Counted from the stretch's first letter, positions 50,854 through 60,714 are shown. The stretch is DNA of 64,000 nt from an uncultured Pelagibacteraceae bacterium (GCA_902595465.1 CACJQE010000001.1:89698-153697); one strand, 5' to 3'. A program made the numbers and translations. Notes: a model not told the origin generated them from the sequence alone.

Positions 50854-51050
50854 TAGGTTGTATTCAAATAATATATTTATAAAAAATAGAAATAAATTTG
50901 TTGAATACAACCTACCTAAAACTTATTTTATAAGTGAAGGAGGTGAAAATGCTTAGAATAACGCCACCTGACACTTAGCTGGTGAGATATCACATATTAA
51001 AAATAACACAAACTAAATCCATTTGATGGATTTGGCCAAAATGGCATAAA
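50854..51050 (+). ncRNA. Candidate structured RNA / leader region (series of hairpins)
   Basis: 14-bp inverted repeat taggttgtattcaa/ttgaatacaaccta (50854-50867/50901-50914); acttat-ttt-ataagt (50921-50935); aaatcca-tttga-tggattt (51016-51034); gcca-aaa-tggc (51036-51046). Confidence 0.4.
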
Positions 51051-51096
51051 AATGGGGAGCTCTTTTGGTAATAACCAATTGAGCTGACCCCATTTA
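51051..51096 (-). terminator. Long hairpin at the 3' end of the class I aminotransferase gene, possibly bidirectional
   Basis: aaatgggg-a-gctc-tt-ttggt-aata-accaa-tt-gagc-tga-ccccattt; T-run follows on the minus strand. Confidence 0.7.
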
Positions 51097-52242
51097 ATAA
51101 TTTTTAGACATAAAATCTTTAATTCTCTTAGCACCTTCAATTATATCTTTTGTGCTTCTGGCATATGAGAATCGAATAGTAGAATTTCCTCTTTTTTGAT
51201 CAAAATCAATTCCTGGTGTTATAGCAACATTTGCTTCATCTAAAACTTTTTTACAAAAAGCTAAGCTATCATTTGAATATTCAGATATATCAACATAAAT
51301 GTAAAAAGCACCATCTGGTGGTGAAAACTTTTTTAATCCTGCCTTCGGTAATTCTTCCAAAAGTATCTCTCTATTTTTTTTATATACTTCAACATTTGAT
51401 TGTAACTCTTCGGTTGCATCCAATGAAGCAAGAGCTGTAACTTGACTTGCGTGTGGAGGACAAACAAACAAATTTTGTGAAAGCCTTTCTACTTGTCTAA
51501 CATGATCATCTGGTACAACCATCCACCCTATTCTCCAACCGGTCATAGAAAAGTATTTTGAGAAAGAATTAATTACATAGCAATTATCTGTAATCTCTAG
51601 AGCTGAAGTCGGATTATTTTCATATTGAATTCCGTGATAAATTTCATCACTAATAAAGCTAACATTATTCTCATTTGCAGTATTAATTAAATTTTCTAAA
51701 GCTTGTTTATCCAACATTGACCCAGTTGGATTTGCAGGTGATGCAACAAGAATTCCATTTAAATTATTATTTGTAATATCATCTGGTACTGGTTGAAATC
51801 TATTTTGAAGTTTGGTTTGAATATCTACGGTTTCCAAACTTAATGATTTTAGTATTTGTCTATAGCTAGGATAACTTGGAGATCCAATTCCAACTCTATC
51901 TCCACTATCAAACAGTGCAGAAAAGGATAATATAAAAGCTCCAGAAGAGCCTGTTGTAACTACTATTCTATTTGGATTAAGATCTAAATTGTACCAATCT
52001 CCATATAACTTTGAAATTTTTGATCTTAGAGCTGGTAGACCAAGTGATACTGTATAGCCTAGATTGTTTTTATTTATCTCATTGGTAATATAGTCTTTTG
52101 CAATCTTAGGTGCTGGTGTTCCTGGCTGCCCTACCTCCATATGAATTATATCTTTTCCTTTTTCCTCTGCAATTCTTGCTGATTCCATTACATCCATTAC
52201 TATAAATGGATCAACATCTGATCTTTTTGATTTTTTCATCAT
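51094..52242 (-). CDS. Class I/II PLP-dependent aminotransferase
   Basis: VASPANPTGSMLD, FISDEIYHGI, NSFSKYFSMTGWRIGWMVVP (PLP Lys). Confidence 0.93.
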   Translation of the reverse strand: MMKKSKRSDVDPFIVMDVMESARIAEEKGKDIIHMEVGQPGTPAPKIAKDYITNEINKNNLGYTVSLGLPALRSKISKLYGDWYNLDLNPNRIVVTTGSSGAFILSFSALFDSGDRVGIGSPSYPSYRQILKSLSLETVDIQTKLQNRFQPVPDDITNNNLNGILVASPANPTGSMLDKQALENLINTANENNVSFISDEIYHGIQYENNPTSALEITDNCYVINSFSKYFSMTGWRIGWMVVPDDHVRQVERLSQNLFVCPPHASQVTALASLDATEELQSNVEVYKKNREILLEELPKAGLKKFSPPDGAFYIYVDISEYSNDSLAFCKKVLDEANVAITPGIDFDQKRGNSTIRFSYARSTKDIIEGAKRIKDFMSKNY

Positions 52243-52445
52243 TTTATTTGATCTTCACAAAATTTTTTAACTTCATCAGCAGAGAGTCTTTCGCTCTCAG
52301 GTTTATTCGAATCTAATTCAGCTTTTCCAATTATACACGCTTTAATAGTTTTGCTTTTATTAAAACCTGAATAATACTGAGTTGATATATACAATGCTAT
52401 AACTCCAAGTATTATAATTATTGAAACTTTTAAATTATTACTCAT
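52239..52445 (-). CDS. Small single-TM hypothetical protein (68 aa)
   Basis: Translationally overlaps both neighbours by 4 nt; N-terminal hydrophobic helix. Confidence 0.6.
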   Translation of the reverse strand: MSNNLKVSIIIILGVIALYISTQYYSGFNKSKTIKACIIGKAELDSNKPESERLSADEVKKFCEDQIK

Positions 52446-53299
52446 TTATGAATTATTTCATCCTCAACAGTGTTAGACAAAACTCCAATATTTGAGATTT
52501 CAACTTCAACATTGTCTCCAGGTTTCATATATACAGGTGGATTTCTTTTTGATCCTACTCCTCCGGGAGTTCCTGTTACTAAAACATCTCCTGCTCGCCA
52601 AGACATAGCTTTAGATACGTAAGAAATTAAAATTGGCAAATCGAAAATTAATTGACTTAATTTAGCATTTTGCATCACTTCACCATTAAGCCTCGTCTCT
52701 ATTGTTAAACTTTTATAATCTGGAATATCTTCTGCTAAAACCATATGAGGACCAAAACTTCCTGTATTTTCAAAATTTTTTCCCATACCGAATTGTCTAG
52801 TATGTCTTTGCCACTCTCTAATTGTTGCCTCGTTATAACATGAAAAACCAACAATGTGTTTTAAAGCATTCTCTGGTTTGATATGTTTGCCACCTTCATC
52901 CATAATAACTGCCATTTCACCTTCAAAGTCTAAACTTTTGGATACAGATGGTCTTTGGATTGCCTGCATATGAGCTGTTTGACTTTCTGGAAATCTGTGA
53001 AATATAACTGGGTTTTCTTCAACAGTACGATTGGTTTCTTTTGCATGTTCAATGTAATTCAAACCTACACATATAATTTTACCTGGATTAGGAATCAGGG
53101 GTAAGTATTCAATTTCCTCAGTTTTTATGGAACCGGGATTGCTTACTACATATTCTTTTGCTTCTTTGATTTTTTTAATCTTTATTAATTCTTTTAAATT
53201 TGAAGCTCCACCTATCTTTCCAGTTAGATCGGTGATGAGATTATTTTCAATTATTCCAAACTTTTCAACATTATCGTGTTTGTAAGAGACAAATTTCAT
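52442..53299 (-). CDS. Fumarylacetoacetate hydrolase family protein
   Basis: ICVGLNYIEHAKET, DFEGEMAVIMDEGG, GDVLVTGTPGGVGSKRNPPVYMKPGD. Confidence 0.94.
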   Translation of the reverse strand: MKFVSYKHDNVEKFGIIENNLITDLTGKIGGASNLKELIKIKKIKEAKEYVVSNPGSIKTEEIEYLPLIPNPGKIICVGLNYIEHAKETNRTVEENPVIFHRFPESQTAHMQAIQRPSVSKSLDFEGEMAVIMDEGGKHIKPENALKHIVGFSCYNEATIREWQRHTRQFGMGKNFENTGSFGPHMVLAEDIPDYKSLTIETRLNGEVMQNAKLSQLIFDLPILISYVSKAMSWRAGDVLVTGTPGGVGSKRNPPVYMKPGDNVEVEISNIGVLSNTVEDEIIHK

Positions 53300-53323
53300 A
53301 TCTATTATGAAATTTTATTAATA

Positions 53324-55108
53324 TCAACTAACAAGAGACTTTTGAGGTCTCATATCACTCTTGCTTATACCAGCTACTTTAACTGGTTTTTTCATAGCAT
53401 CTCTTCTGAATGGCTCACCTAATTCTTGATTTAGAATTATTTCTATAAATGTAGTAATGCCCTTTTTCTGATCTTCACATGATTGTTTAATAGCTTTAGT
53501 GGTTTCTTCCATTGTATTTGCAATAATACCTTTTAAACCACATGCATTAGCAACTTTTGCATAACTTAATTCTGGATCTAACTCTGTTCCAACAAAATTA
53601 TCATCAAACCACAATATTGAATTTCTTTTTTCAGCACCCCATTGATAATTTCTAAAAATTACCATTGTTATTGCAGGCCATTCTTCTCTTGCACACGAAC
53701 TCATTTCATTCATGCTTATTCCAAAAGCTCCATCACCAGCAAAACCTATGACTGGAGTATTTGGGCATCCAATTTTTGCTCCAAGAATAGATGGAAATCC
53801 ATAACCACATGGTCCAAATAAACCTGGAGCCAAATATTTTCTTGGTTTTTCGAATGTTGGGTATGCATTACCAATTGCACAATTATTTCCAATATCGCTT
53901 GAAATTATAACATCTTCTGGCATTCCAGCTTGAATAGCTCTCCATGCTTGTCTTGGAGACATTCTATCTTTATCTCTTTCTCTTGCTTCTTTGTTCCATA
54001 CGGTGCCTGGATCATCATCCTCATGATCTAAACTTGTAAGAGTTTGCAACCATGCAGATTTAGTTTGATGAATTAGATTTTTTCTATCTTCTCTACCATT
54101 ATCTCCTGCGTTTGATGAAAGTTTTTCTAATATCTGTTGAGCTACCATTTTAGCATCACCGCAAATACCAACTGTAACTTTCTTAGTTAAACCAATACGA
54201 TCGGGATTCATATCTACTTGAATAATTGTTGCATCTTTTGGCCAGTAATCAATTCCATATCCTGGCAATGTTGAAAATGGATTTAATCTTGTTCCTAATG
54301 CTAAAACTACATCAGCTTTTGAAATTAATTCCATTGCAGCTTTAGATCCATTATAACCTAATGGGCCAACAGCTAATGGATGACTTCCTGGAAAGCTATC
54401 GTTATGTTGATAACCATTACACACAGGTGCATCCAATTTTTCTGCTAATTTTTTACAATCATCAATGGCATCGCCTATAACAACTCCAGCACCAGATAAA
54501 ATTACTGGAAATTTTGCTTCTGATAATAATTTCGCAGCTCTATCAACAGCATCTTTTCCACCACCTTGTCTTTCAAATCTTACAATTGGAGGTAACTCTA
54601 TATCTATAACTTGTGTCCAAAAATCTCTTGGTACATTTATTTGTGCAGGCGCTGACCCTCTAAATGCTTTTTCTATTACTCTGTTTAAAACTTCTGCCAT
54701 TCTTGATGGGTCTCTAACTTCTTCTTGATAACACACCATGTCTTTAAATAAATTCATTTGCTCTACTTCTTGAAAACCACCTTGGCCCATAGTTTTGTTT
54801 GCAGCTTGTGGTGTAACTAAAAGTAGTGGAGTATGATTCCAGTAAGCAGTTTTTATTGGTGTAACAAGTCCTGTAATACCTGGACCATTTTGAGCAATCA
54901 CCATTGACATTTTTCCAGTTGCTCTCGTGTAACCATCAGCAATCAATCCACCATTTGTTTCATGAGCAACGTCCCAAAAAGTTATTCCAGCTTCTGGGAA
55001 AAGATCAGAAATAGGCATGAATGCAGAACCGATAATACCAAACGAATGTTCGATACCATGCATTTGTAAAACTTTTACAAAAGCTTCTTCGGTTGTCATT
55101 TTAGCCAT
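53324..55108 (-). CDS. xsc: Sulfoacetaldehyde acetyltransferase (TPP-dependent)
   Basis: Full-length TPP enzyme with Xsc-like N-terminus MAKMTTEEAFVKVLQMHGIEHSFGIIGSAFMPISDLFPEAGITFWDVAHE; next to suyAB. Confidence 0.9.
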   Translation of the reverse strand: MAKMTTEEAFVKVLQMHGIEHSFGIIGSAFMPISDLFPEAGITFWDVAHETNGGLIADGYTRATGKMSMVIAQNGPGITGLVTPIKTAYWNHTPLLLVTPQAANKTMGQGGFQEVEQMNLFKDMVCYQEEVRDPSRMAEVLNRVIEKAFRGSAPAQINVPRDFWTQVIDIELPPIVRFERQGGGKDAVDRAAKLLSEAKFPVILSGAGVVIGDAIDDCKKLAEKLDAPVCNGYQHNDSFPGSHPLAVGPLGYNGSKAAMELISKADVVLALGTRLNPFSTLPGYGIDYWPKDATIIQVDMNPDRIGLTKKVTVGICGDAKMVAQQILEKLSSNAGDNGREDRKNLIHQTKSAWLQTLTSLDHEDDDPGTVWNKEARERDKDRMSPRQAWRAIQAGMPEDVIISSDIGNNCAIGNAYPTFEKPRKYLAPGLFGPCGYGFPSILGAKIGCPNTPVIGFAGDGAFGISMNEMSSCAREEWPAITMVIFRNYQWGAEKRNSILWFDDNFVGTELDPELSYAKVANACGLKGIIANTMEETTKAIKQSCEDQKKGITTFIEIILNQELGEPFRRDAMKKPVKVAGISKSDMRPQKSLVS

Positions 55109-55149
55109 ATCAAATCTTTCTTAATTCTATTTTTTAATTGTCAAAGTGC

Positions 55150-55169
55150 CCAATTCATATATAAATTGG
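55150..55169. promoter_or_regulatory. Dyad element in the xsc/suyA divergent intergenic region
   Basis: CCAATT-CATATATA-AATTGG inverted repeat. Confidence 0.3.
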
Positions 55170-55198
55170 ATCGAATTTCAAACAAAGAAATCGTCACA

Positions 55199-55486
55199 AT
55201 GGCTGGCACAGATATTATAATCCACGATGAAAAAGACAATGTAGGTGTTGTAGTTATTGAAAAAATTACTCCTAAACAAGACTGTGATTGCTGGATTATG
55301 GAAAATGATAAATCAGTAAAAATTCAATCGATGGATGAAATACCTTTGGGTCATAAAATTGCAATGACTGATCTTAACGAGGGAGATACAATATTAAAGT
55401 ACGGGCATGATATTGGCAAAGTAGTAAAATCAATTAAAAAAGGTGAGCATGTACATGTTCACAACGTAAAAACTAAAAAGTGGTAA
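55199..55486 (+). CDS. suyA: (2R)-sulfolactate sulfo-lyase subunit alpha-like (SAF domain)
   Basis: Small SAF/UxaA N-terminal protein ([37 protein letters not shown]) directly before suyB; ATG 55199 preferred over the TTG start at 55166. Confidence 0.82.
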   Translation: MAGTDIIIHDEKDNVGVVVIEKITPKQDCDCWIMENDKSVKIQSMDEIPLGHKIAMTDLNEGDTILKYGHDIGKVVKSIKKGEHVHVHNVKTKKW

Positions 55487-55487
55487 A

Positions 55488-56654
55488 ATGGAAATTCCAA
55501 AAACGTTTTTAGGATATAAAAGAGAAGATGGAAGAACAGGTACAAGAAATCACGTAATAATTCTTCCTGTTGATGATATTTCAAATGCTTGCGCTGAAGC
55601 TGTAGCTAATAATATTAAAGGTACGATTGCACTTCCACATTCTTATGGAAGATTGCAATTTGGAGCAGACTTAGAGCTTCATTTTAGAACAATGATTGGA
55701 ACAGGGAAAAATCCAAATGTTGCAGCAGTTATAGTTATAGGTATTGAACCTAAATGGACAAAAAGAATTGTTGATGCAATTGCAACAACTGGAAAACCAG
55801 TTGAAGGTTTTAGTATAGAAGGTGTAGGAGATATAGACACTATAGCAAGAGTTTCAAAGAAAGCTCAAGAATTTTCAATTTGGGCATCTGAGAAACAAAG
55901 AGAAGAGCGTCCTATAAGTGATTTATGGATTTCAGTTAAATGCGGAGAGTCTGATACAACATCAGGATTAGCCTCAAATCCTACAGTTGGAAATTTAATG
56001 GATAAATTAGAGCCCCTTGGTGTTCATTTATGTTTTGGTGAAACATCTGAGCTGACGGGTGCTGAAACTGTATGTGAAAAAAGAGGAAAAACTCCTGAAG
56101 CTCAAGAAAAGTTTAGAAAAACTTGGAGTTCGTATAATGATTTTATCTTAAAAGAAGCAACAGACGATCTTTCAGAAAGTCAACCAACGGCCGGAAATAT
56201 AGCAGGTGGACTTACTACAATTGAAGAAAAAGCTTTTGGAAACTTTCAAAAAATTGGTGGATGTAAATTTATTGATGTACTAGAACCAGCAGAAGAACCA
56301 ACTAAAGGTCCAGGTTTATACTTTATGGATACCTCATCAGCTGCTGCAGAATGTGTAACTTTACAAGCTGCAGGAGGATTTAATCTTCATCTATTTCCAA
56401 CTGGACAAGGAAATATAATTGGAAACCCGATTGAACCAGTTGTTAAACTAACAGCTAATCCTTTAACTGCTAGAACTATGAGTGAGCATATTGATGTTGA
56501 TGTTTCTAAAATTTTATCAAGAGAAATGAATTTAGATGAAGCTGGTGATGAATTAATTAAAGCTACAATAAGAGTTGCAAACGGAAGATTAACTTGTGCT
56601 GAAGCATTAGGTCATAGAGAATTTGTTATGACTAAATTATACAGAAGTGCCTAA
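55488..56654 (+). CDS. suyB: (2R)-sulfolactate sulfo-lyase subunit beta-like (UxaA/altronate dehydratase family)
   Basis: [71 protein letters not shown]. Confidence 0.82.
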   Translation: MEIPKTFLGYKREDGRTGTRNHVIILPVDDISNACAEAVANNIKGTIALPHSYGRLQFGADLELHFRTMIGTGKNPNVAAVIVIGIEPKWTKRIVDAIATTGKPVEGFSIEGVGDIDTIARVSKKAQEFSIWASEKQREERPISDLWISVKCGESDTTSGLASNPTVGNLMDKLEPLGVHLCFGETSELTGAETVCEKRGKTPEAQEKFRKTWSSYNDFILKEATDDLSESQPTAGNIAGGLTTIEEKAFGNFQKIGGCKFIDVLEPAEEPTKGPGLYFMDTSSAAAECVTLQAAGGFNLHLFPTGQGNIIGNPIEPVVKLTANPLTARTMSEHIDVDVSKILSREMNLDEAGDELIKATIRVANGRLTCAEALGHREFVMTKLYRSA

Positions 56655-57736
56655 GCTTTAAGCTTAGCTTCTCTTGCTTTGTTCCACTTAGAAATATAAT
56701 TTCTTAAAATTGCAGCTCCAATTCCAAGAACCACTGCTAATACAACTGATGTAAGTCCATAAAAAACTGGAAGGTCTTTAGAATAATCTAAAATAAACTG
56801 TGCAATGTTACCAAGGTTTTTAGTTCCATTTGCTACTGTTTCAACGATTACGTCCTCTTTAATAAAAGTGTCATAAGCAATTGCAATTCCAACTAATAAT
56901 AAAAGTACTGCTAAGATTGTTTTAAATTCTGAGCTATCAACTTTTTCACCAATTTTTTGACCAAACTGAACTCCAATAATTGAGCCAAGTATAAGTACAA
57001 AAACTAAAACAAGATCAATTGTTCCGTAATTAAAAGCATGAAGAACTGTTACGATTGCACTTACAAATATTGTAACAAACAAAGATGTGCCAGGAATTAG
57101 TTTAGTTGGCATTCCAATAATATAAATCATTGCAGGAACCAATATAAATGCACCACCCACTCCCATAATTGCTGCAATATATCCGACAATTAAACCAATA
57201 ATAATTGGAGTAAATGCACTTTCATAAACTTTTGATTTTTTAAAACGCATTCTAAAAGGTAGTCCATGTATCCAATAATGAGTATGTAATTTTTTTCTAA
57301 CAACAATTTTTTTTCTTGCCTTATCAATTTCAGATACTCCTTGAATAAGCATTAAAGTTCCAAGTATAGCTAAGATGTACATGTAGGCTAAAGAGATAAC
57401 GATATTTATTTTTCCAATATCTTGAAAATAAGAAAAAGTTAAGATCCCAAGTAAAGTTCCAATAGTTCCTCCGACTACAATCATCAATCCCATTTTATAA
57501 TCTAATGTACCTTTTAAATAATGAGTAGTTGAACCAGATACCGATGTACCTAAAATATTGCTTGCTTCATTTGGAACTGCATAAGCAGGTGGAATACCTA
57601 AAAATATTAAAAACGGTGTCATTAAAAATCCTCCGCCTACACCAAATAATCCTGAAAGAATACCAACTGCTAAACTTAAACCAAATATAAAGAGTATGTT
57701 AATCTCGACTTGAGCTATTGGAAGAAAATATTCCAT
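56651..57736 (-). CDS. TSUP/TauE-SafE family sulfite/organosulfur exporter-like permease
   Basis: [22 protein letters not shown] and [33 protein letters not shown] repeats. Confidence 0.92.
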   Translation of the reverse strand: MEYFLPIAQVEINILFIFGLSLAVGILSGLFGVGGGFLMTPFLIFLGIPPAYAVPNEASNILGTSVSGSTTHYLKGTLDYKMGLMIVVGGTIGTLLGILTFSYFQDIGKINIVISLAYMYILAILGTLMLIQGVSEIDKARKKIVVRKKLHTHYWIHGLPFRMRFKKSKVYESAFTPIIIGLIVGYIAAIMGVGGAFILVPAMIYIIGMPTKLIPGTSLFVTIFVSAIVTVLHAFNYGTIDLVLVFVLILGSIIGVQFGQKIGEKVDSSEFKTILAVLLLLVGIAIAYDTFIKEDVIVETVANGTKNLGNIAQFILDYSKDLPVFYGLTSVVLAVVLGIGAAILRNYISKWNKAREAKLKA

Positions 57737-57787
57737 ATAATCTAACTATTCCTCTCATAATCTAAAGTCAATGATTATAAGAATAAA

Positions 57788-57934
57788 TTAAATAAAATTT
57801 TGAAATGTTCCTAAGATTATAATTGCCCAAGTAAAAAATATAAAAAGATATAGAAAAGATTTAATAATTTTTGAAAGCTGATTTGAAACTAATAAAGGGA
57901 TTTTCTTAATATTTTGATTAAAAGCTTGAAGCAT
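57788..57934 (-). CDS. Small single-TM peptide (48 aa: MLQAFNQNIKKIPLLVSNQLSKIIKSFLYLFIFFTWAIIILGTFQNFI)
   Basis: Read directly; C-terminal hydrophobic helix. Confidence 0.35.
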   Translation of the reverse strand: MLQAFNQNIKKIPLLVSNQLSKIIKSFLYLFIFFTWAIIILGTFQNFI

Positions 57935-57985
57935 ACCCGCGAAATACCACAAGTTTTATTAAATGCAAATAATATTTAATTAAAT

Positions 57986-58336
57986 TTAAAAAATAGTTGC
58001 CCCGAAGACTTTGACCTCATCTCCCTCTTCTCCAAGGACAAGTCGACCTAAAAAGTCTCCTGGTATCTCTGTACTGTTTTGTTTATAGATAACAGTTACG
58101 TACAAGCCTCTTCTTAGACAGCCTATAGCCTTACACCCCTCTTTAAGGCTTGAGATCAGCTTATTGCTTGCCCATTGCTTGCCTAGCTCTACTTCGTTGG
58201 CCCCGTAAAGCATTTGTGATGATAAATCCTTGGTAAAACCACCATAGTCTTTCATGTTGGAACATCTAACCATGTTATCCCAGATAGGATCAGCAATTTT
58301 AATGATTTCTTCGTCTGATTTGTCGACAATACTCAT
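57986..58336 (-). CDS. Conserved hypothetical protein in apr cluster (116 aa)
   Basis: ORF immediately downstream of aprA in same direction; atypically G+C-rich codons. Confidence 0.7.
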   Translation of the reverse strand: MSIVDKSDEEIIKIADPIWDNMVRCSNMKDYGGFTKDLSSQMLYGANEVELGKQWASNKLISSLKEGCKAIGCLRRGLYVTVIYKQNSTEIPGDFLGRLVLGEEGDEVKVFGATIF

Positions 58337-58345
58337 CTAAAATGG

Positions 58346-60205
58346 TTAGGAAGCTTGCTTCTTCTCTTTATCATCAACTATATGATAAACAGGCTTTTTC
58401 TCCATTTCAAATTTTCCAGTTTCAGGATCTCTTCTAGAAACAGTTAAACAATGCCAGTTTTCATCATCAAGTTTCATATGATCGCCTCTGTAATAATAGC
58501 CTGGCCAACGAGTTTCTTCTCTAAATAGTGTATGATGAGCAACACATTCTGATGTTACAGCTCTATGCTTAAGTTCCCATGCTCTCATCAATTGGTGATA
58601 ATCTTCAGCTCCGACATGATCTAAGTCTTCTTGAAGTAATTGTAGCTGTTCTAGGCCTTTTTTAAGTAGATTATCGTTTGTCATGTAATTATTTGTTAAT
58701 CCACCACAATATTCATCCATAATTTTTTGTAGTCTTTGTAGTCCTTGTATAGGTAAAATATAGCTTGGAGAAACAGTTCCTCCAGTAATTTCATTTCTAC
58801 CCACTGTATAATTTTCAATTGGTTTAAATATTTCTTCTTTAAGCTTCTCTAATTGTGCATCAGAAACTTCAATATCATCAGCTTTTTTATCTTGAATATA
58901 TTTAACAGCAGCTTTAGACGCTAACCTTCCTTCTGTGAATGAACCAGATGAAAACTTATGAGCACTTCCACCAACTGCATCTCCTGCTCCAAATAATCCA
59001 TCGATAGTCATCATTCTATTGTATCCCCAGAAATATTCATCAGGTGCTATATCTTCTGGTCCACTAACCCATGCTCCTGAACATGTAGCATGAGATCCCA
59101 TTACATATGGTTCTGAAGTTGTTAATTCAGGGTTTGTGTATTTTGGATCAATATTTTGAGATGCCCAAACTACCGCTTGTCCAACTGTCATTCCTAAGAA
59201 ATTTTCCCATCCAACTGTTTCTAAGTGTGGATCTTGGAATGCTTCTTTTGTGACCATATGGATTGGTCCACCACCTGCAGCTGTTTCTTGAATAAATGCA
59301 TGATTTCTTAAACAAGTTGGTGTTGGATGATGGTCTATATACTCTCCTACTAATTCTTTAGTAGCTTCATACCATTTCTTCTCATAGTTTTCGCCATTAG
59401 CGTTTTGAGTATATGTTTTTAAATGAAGGAAATATGCTCCAACTGGACCATAACCATCTTTAAATCTACAAAGTACAATTCTATTTTCCATTTGAGTCAT
59501 TTTTGCACCTGCTTGAATAGGTAGTGCATAAGCAGATCCATTACTCCAAGGTGCATACCATGTTCTACCCATACCTTCACCAACTGCTCTTGGTTTAAAT
59601 ATGTGTGATGCTCCTCCAGCAGAAACAACTACTGTTCTAGATTTAAATACGTGAAAATTTCCGGTTCTAACATTAAAACCAACTGCACCAGCTATTCGAT
59701 TTGGATTTTTTTCATCTTTTAAAAGATGAGTAATCATTATTCTATTATAAATTTTATCAGCAGATTTTTTTGCAGCCTCAGCTACAATCGGCTTGTAACT
59801 CTCACCGTGTATCATAATTTGCCACTTACCTTCTCTTTGATATCTTCCAGTTTCTTTATTTTTCATCATTGGAAGACCCCATTCATCAAACATGTGTACA
59901 GTTGAGTCTACATGACGTGCCATGTCATAACCTAAGTCTTCTCTAACAAGACCCATCAAATCATTTCTAGCGTACCTTACATGGTCTTCTGGCATATTCT
60001 CGCCCCACTGCATTCCCATATAACAGTTAATAGCGTAAAGACCTTGTGCAACAGCACCACTTCTATCTATATTTGCTTTTTCAACACAGATTATTTTTAA
60101 ATCTCTTCCCCAGTGTCTTGCTTCAAAAGTAGCCCCTGTTCCAGCCATACCTCCACCGACAACTAGTACGTCACATTCTTCGATGATAGTTTTGTGCTTA
60201 GCCAT
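58346..60205 (-). CDS. aprA: Adenylylsulfate reductase alpha subunit
   Basis: FAD flavoprotein N-terminus CDVLVVGGGMAGTGATFEARHWG; TRWPGYYYRGDHMKLDDENWHCLTVSRRD; adjacent aprB. Confidence 0.95.
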   Translation of the reverse strand: MAKHKTIIEECDVLVVGGGMAGTGATFEARHWGRDLKIICVEKANIDRSGAVAQGLYAINCYMGMQWGENMPEDHVRYARNDLMGLVREDLGYDMARHVDSTVHMFDEWGLPMMKNKETGRYQREGKWQIMIHGESYKPIVAEAAKKSADKIYNRIMITHLLKDEKNPNRIAGAVGFNVRTGNFHVFKSRTVVVSAGGASHIFKPRAVGEGMGRTWYAPWSNGSAYALPIQAGAKMTQMENRIVLCRFKDGYGPVGAYFLHLKTYTQNANGENYEKKWYEATKELVGEYIDHHPTPTCLRNHAFIQETAAGGGPIHMVTKEAFQDPHLETVGWENFLGMTVGQAVVWASQNIDPKYTNPELTTSEPYVMGSHATCSGAWVSGPEDIAPDEYFWGYNRMMTIDGLFGAGDAVGGSAHKFSSGSFTEGRLASKAAVKYIQDKKADDIEVSDAQLEKLKEEIFKPIENYTVGRNEITGGTVSPSYILPIQGLQRLQKIMDEYCGGLTNNYMTNDNLLKKGLEQLQLLQEDLDHVGAEDYHQLMRAWELKHRAVTSECVAHHTLFREETRWPGYYYRGDHMKLDDENWHCLTVSRRDPETGKFEMEKKPVYHIVDDKEKKQAS

Positions 60206-60675
60206 TAATAATAAACGCCTTGCTTAAATGAATTCTTGTCTAAAGTTGGTAAATCTTTTTCAGTGTTTAAACCATGTGGCTCATTATATAAAATTTGTGA
60301 ATTAATCTCTCCTTGATTAGGAGTATCAGCTTCAGCTAATTTTGGTATAAATTTTCCCCAAGGTTTTGTTGTTATTGGTGATACAAAATTCTTCTCTGTA
60401 CCGTTTCTAAATTTAATTCTCCAAGAAATAGTTCCTTTTTCTTCTTCTCTTCTAACTCTAACACTATGACCCATTGGAGCAAAGTCAGCATATCCTCTTA
60501 CATCAATTGCATGATTAGGACATGCCTTTACGCATGAATAGCATTCCCAACAAAAATTTGGTTCTATATTTTTTGCTCTTCTAATAGTTTCGTCAATGTG
60601 CATGATATCTGATGGGCATATATCTACGCAATGACCGCAACCATCACATCTTGTCATGTATACAAAAGTTGACAT
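60205..60675 (-). CDS. aprB: Adenylylsulfate reductase beta subunit (ferredoxin-type)
   Basis: CDGCGHCVDICPSDIM and CWECYSCVKACP Fe-S motifs; adjacent aprA. Confidence 0.95.
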   Translation of the reverse strand: MSTFVYMTRCDGCGHCVDICPSDIMHIDETIRRAKNIEPNFCWECYSCVKACPNHAIDVRGYADFAPMGHSVRVRREEEKGTISWRIKFRNGTEKNFVSPITTKPWGKFIPKLAEADTPNQGEINSQILYNEPHGLNTEKDLPTLDKNSFKQGVYY

Positions 60676-60714
60676 ATCTACTTATTACCTTTCTTTAAAA
60701 TTTTATCAATCATA

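Noticed and set aside
50854-50914. 14-bp inverted repeat considered as ends of a miniature transposable element
   Set aside because: Only about 60 bp apart, no flanking target-site duplication seen and no second copy noticed; a stem-loop is more likely
55109-55198. TPP or glycine riboswitch upstream of xsc/suyA
   Set aside because: Region too short and lacks recognisable conserved riboswitch core motifs
55166-55198. TTG-initiated N-terminal extension of SuyA
   Set aside because: The internal ATG at 55199 gives the expected small-subunit N-terminus; the extension overlaps the putative regulatory dyad
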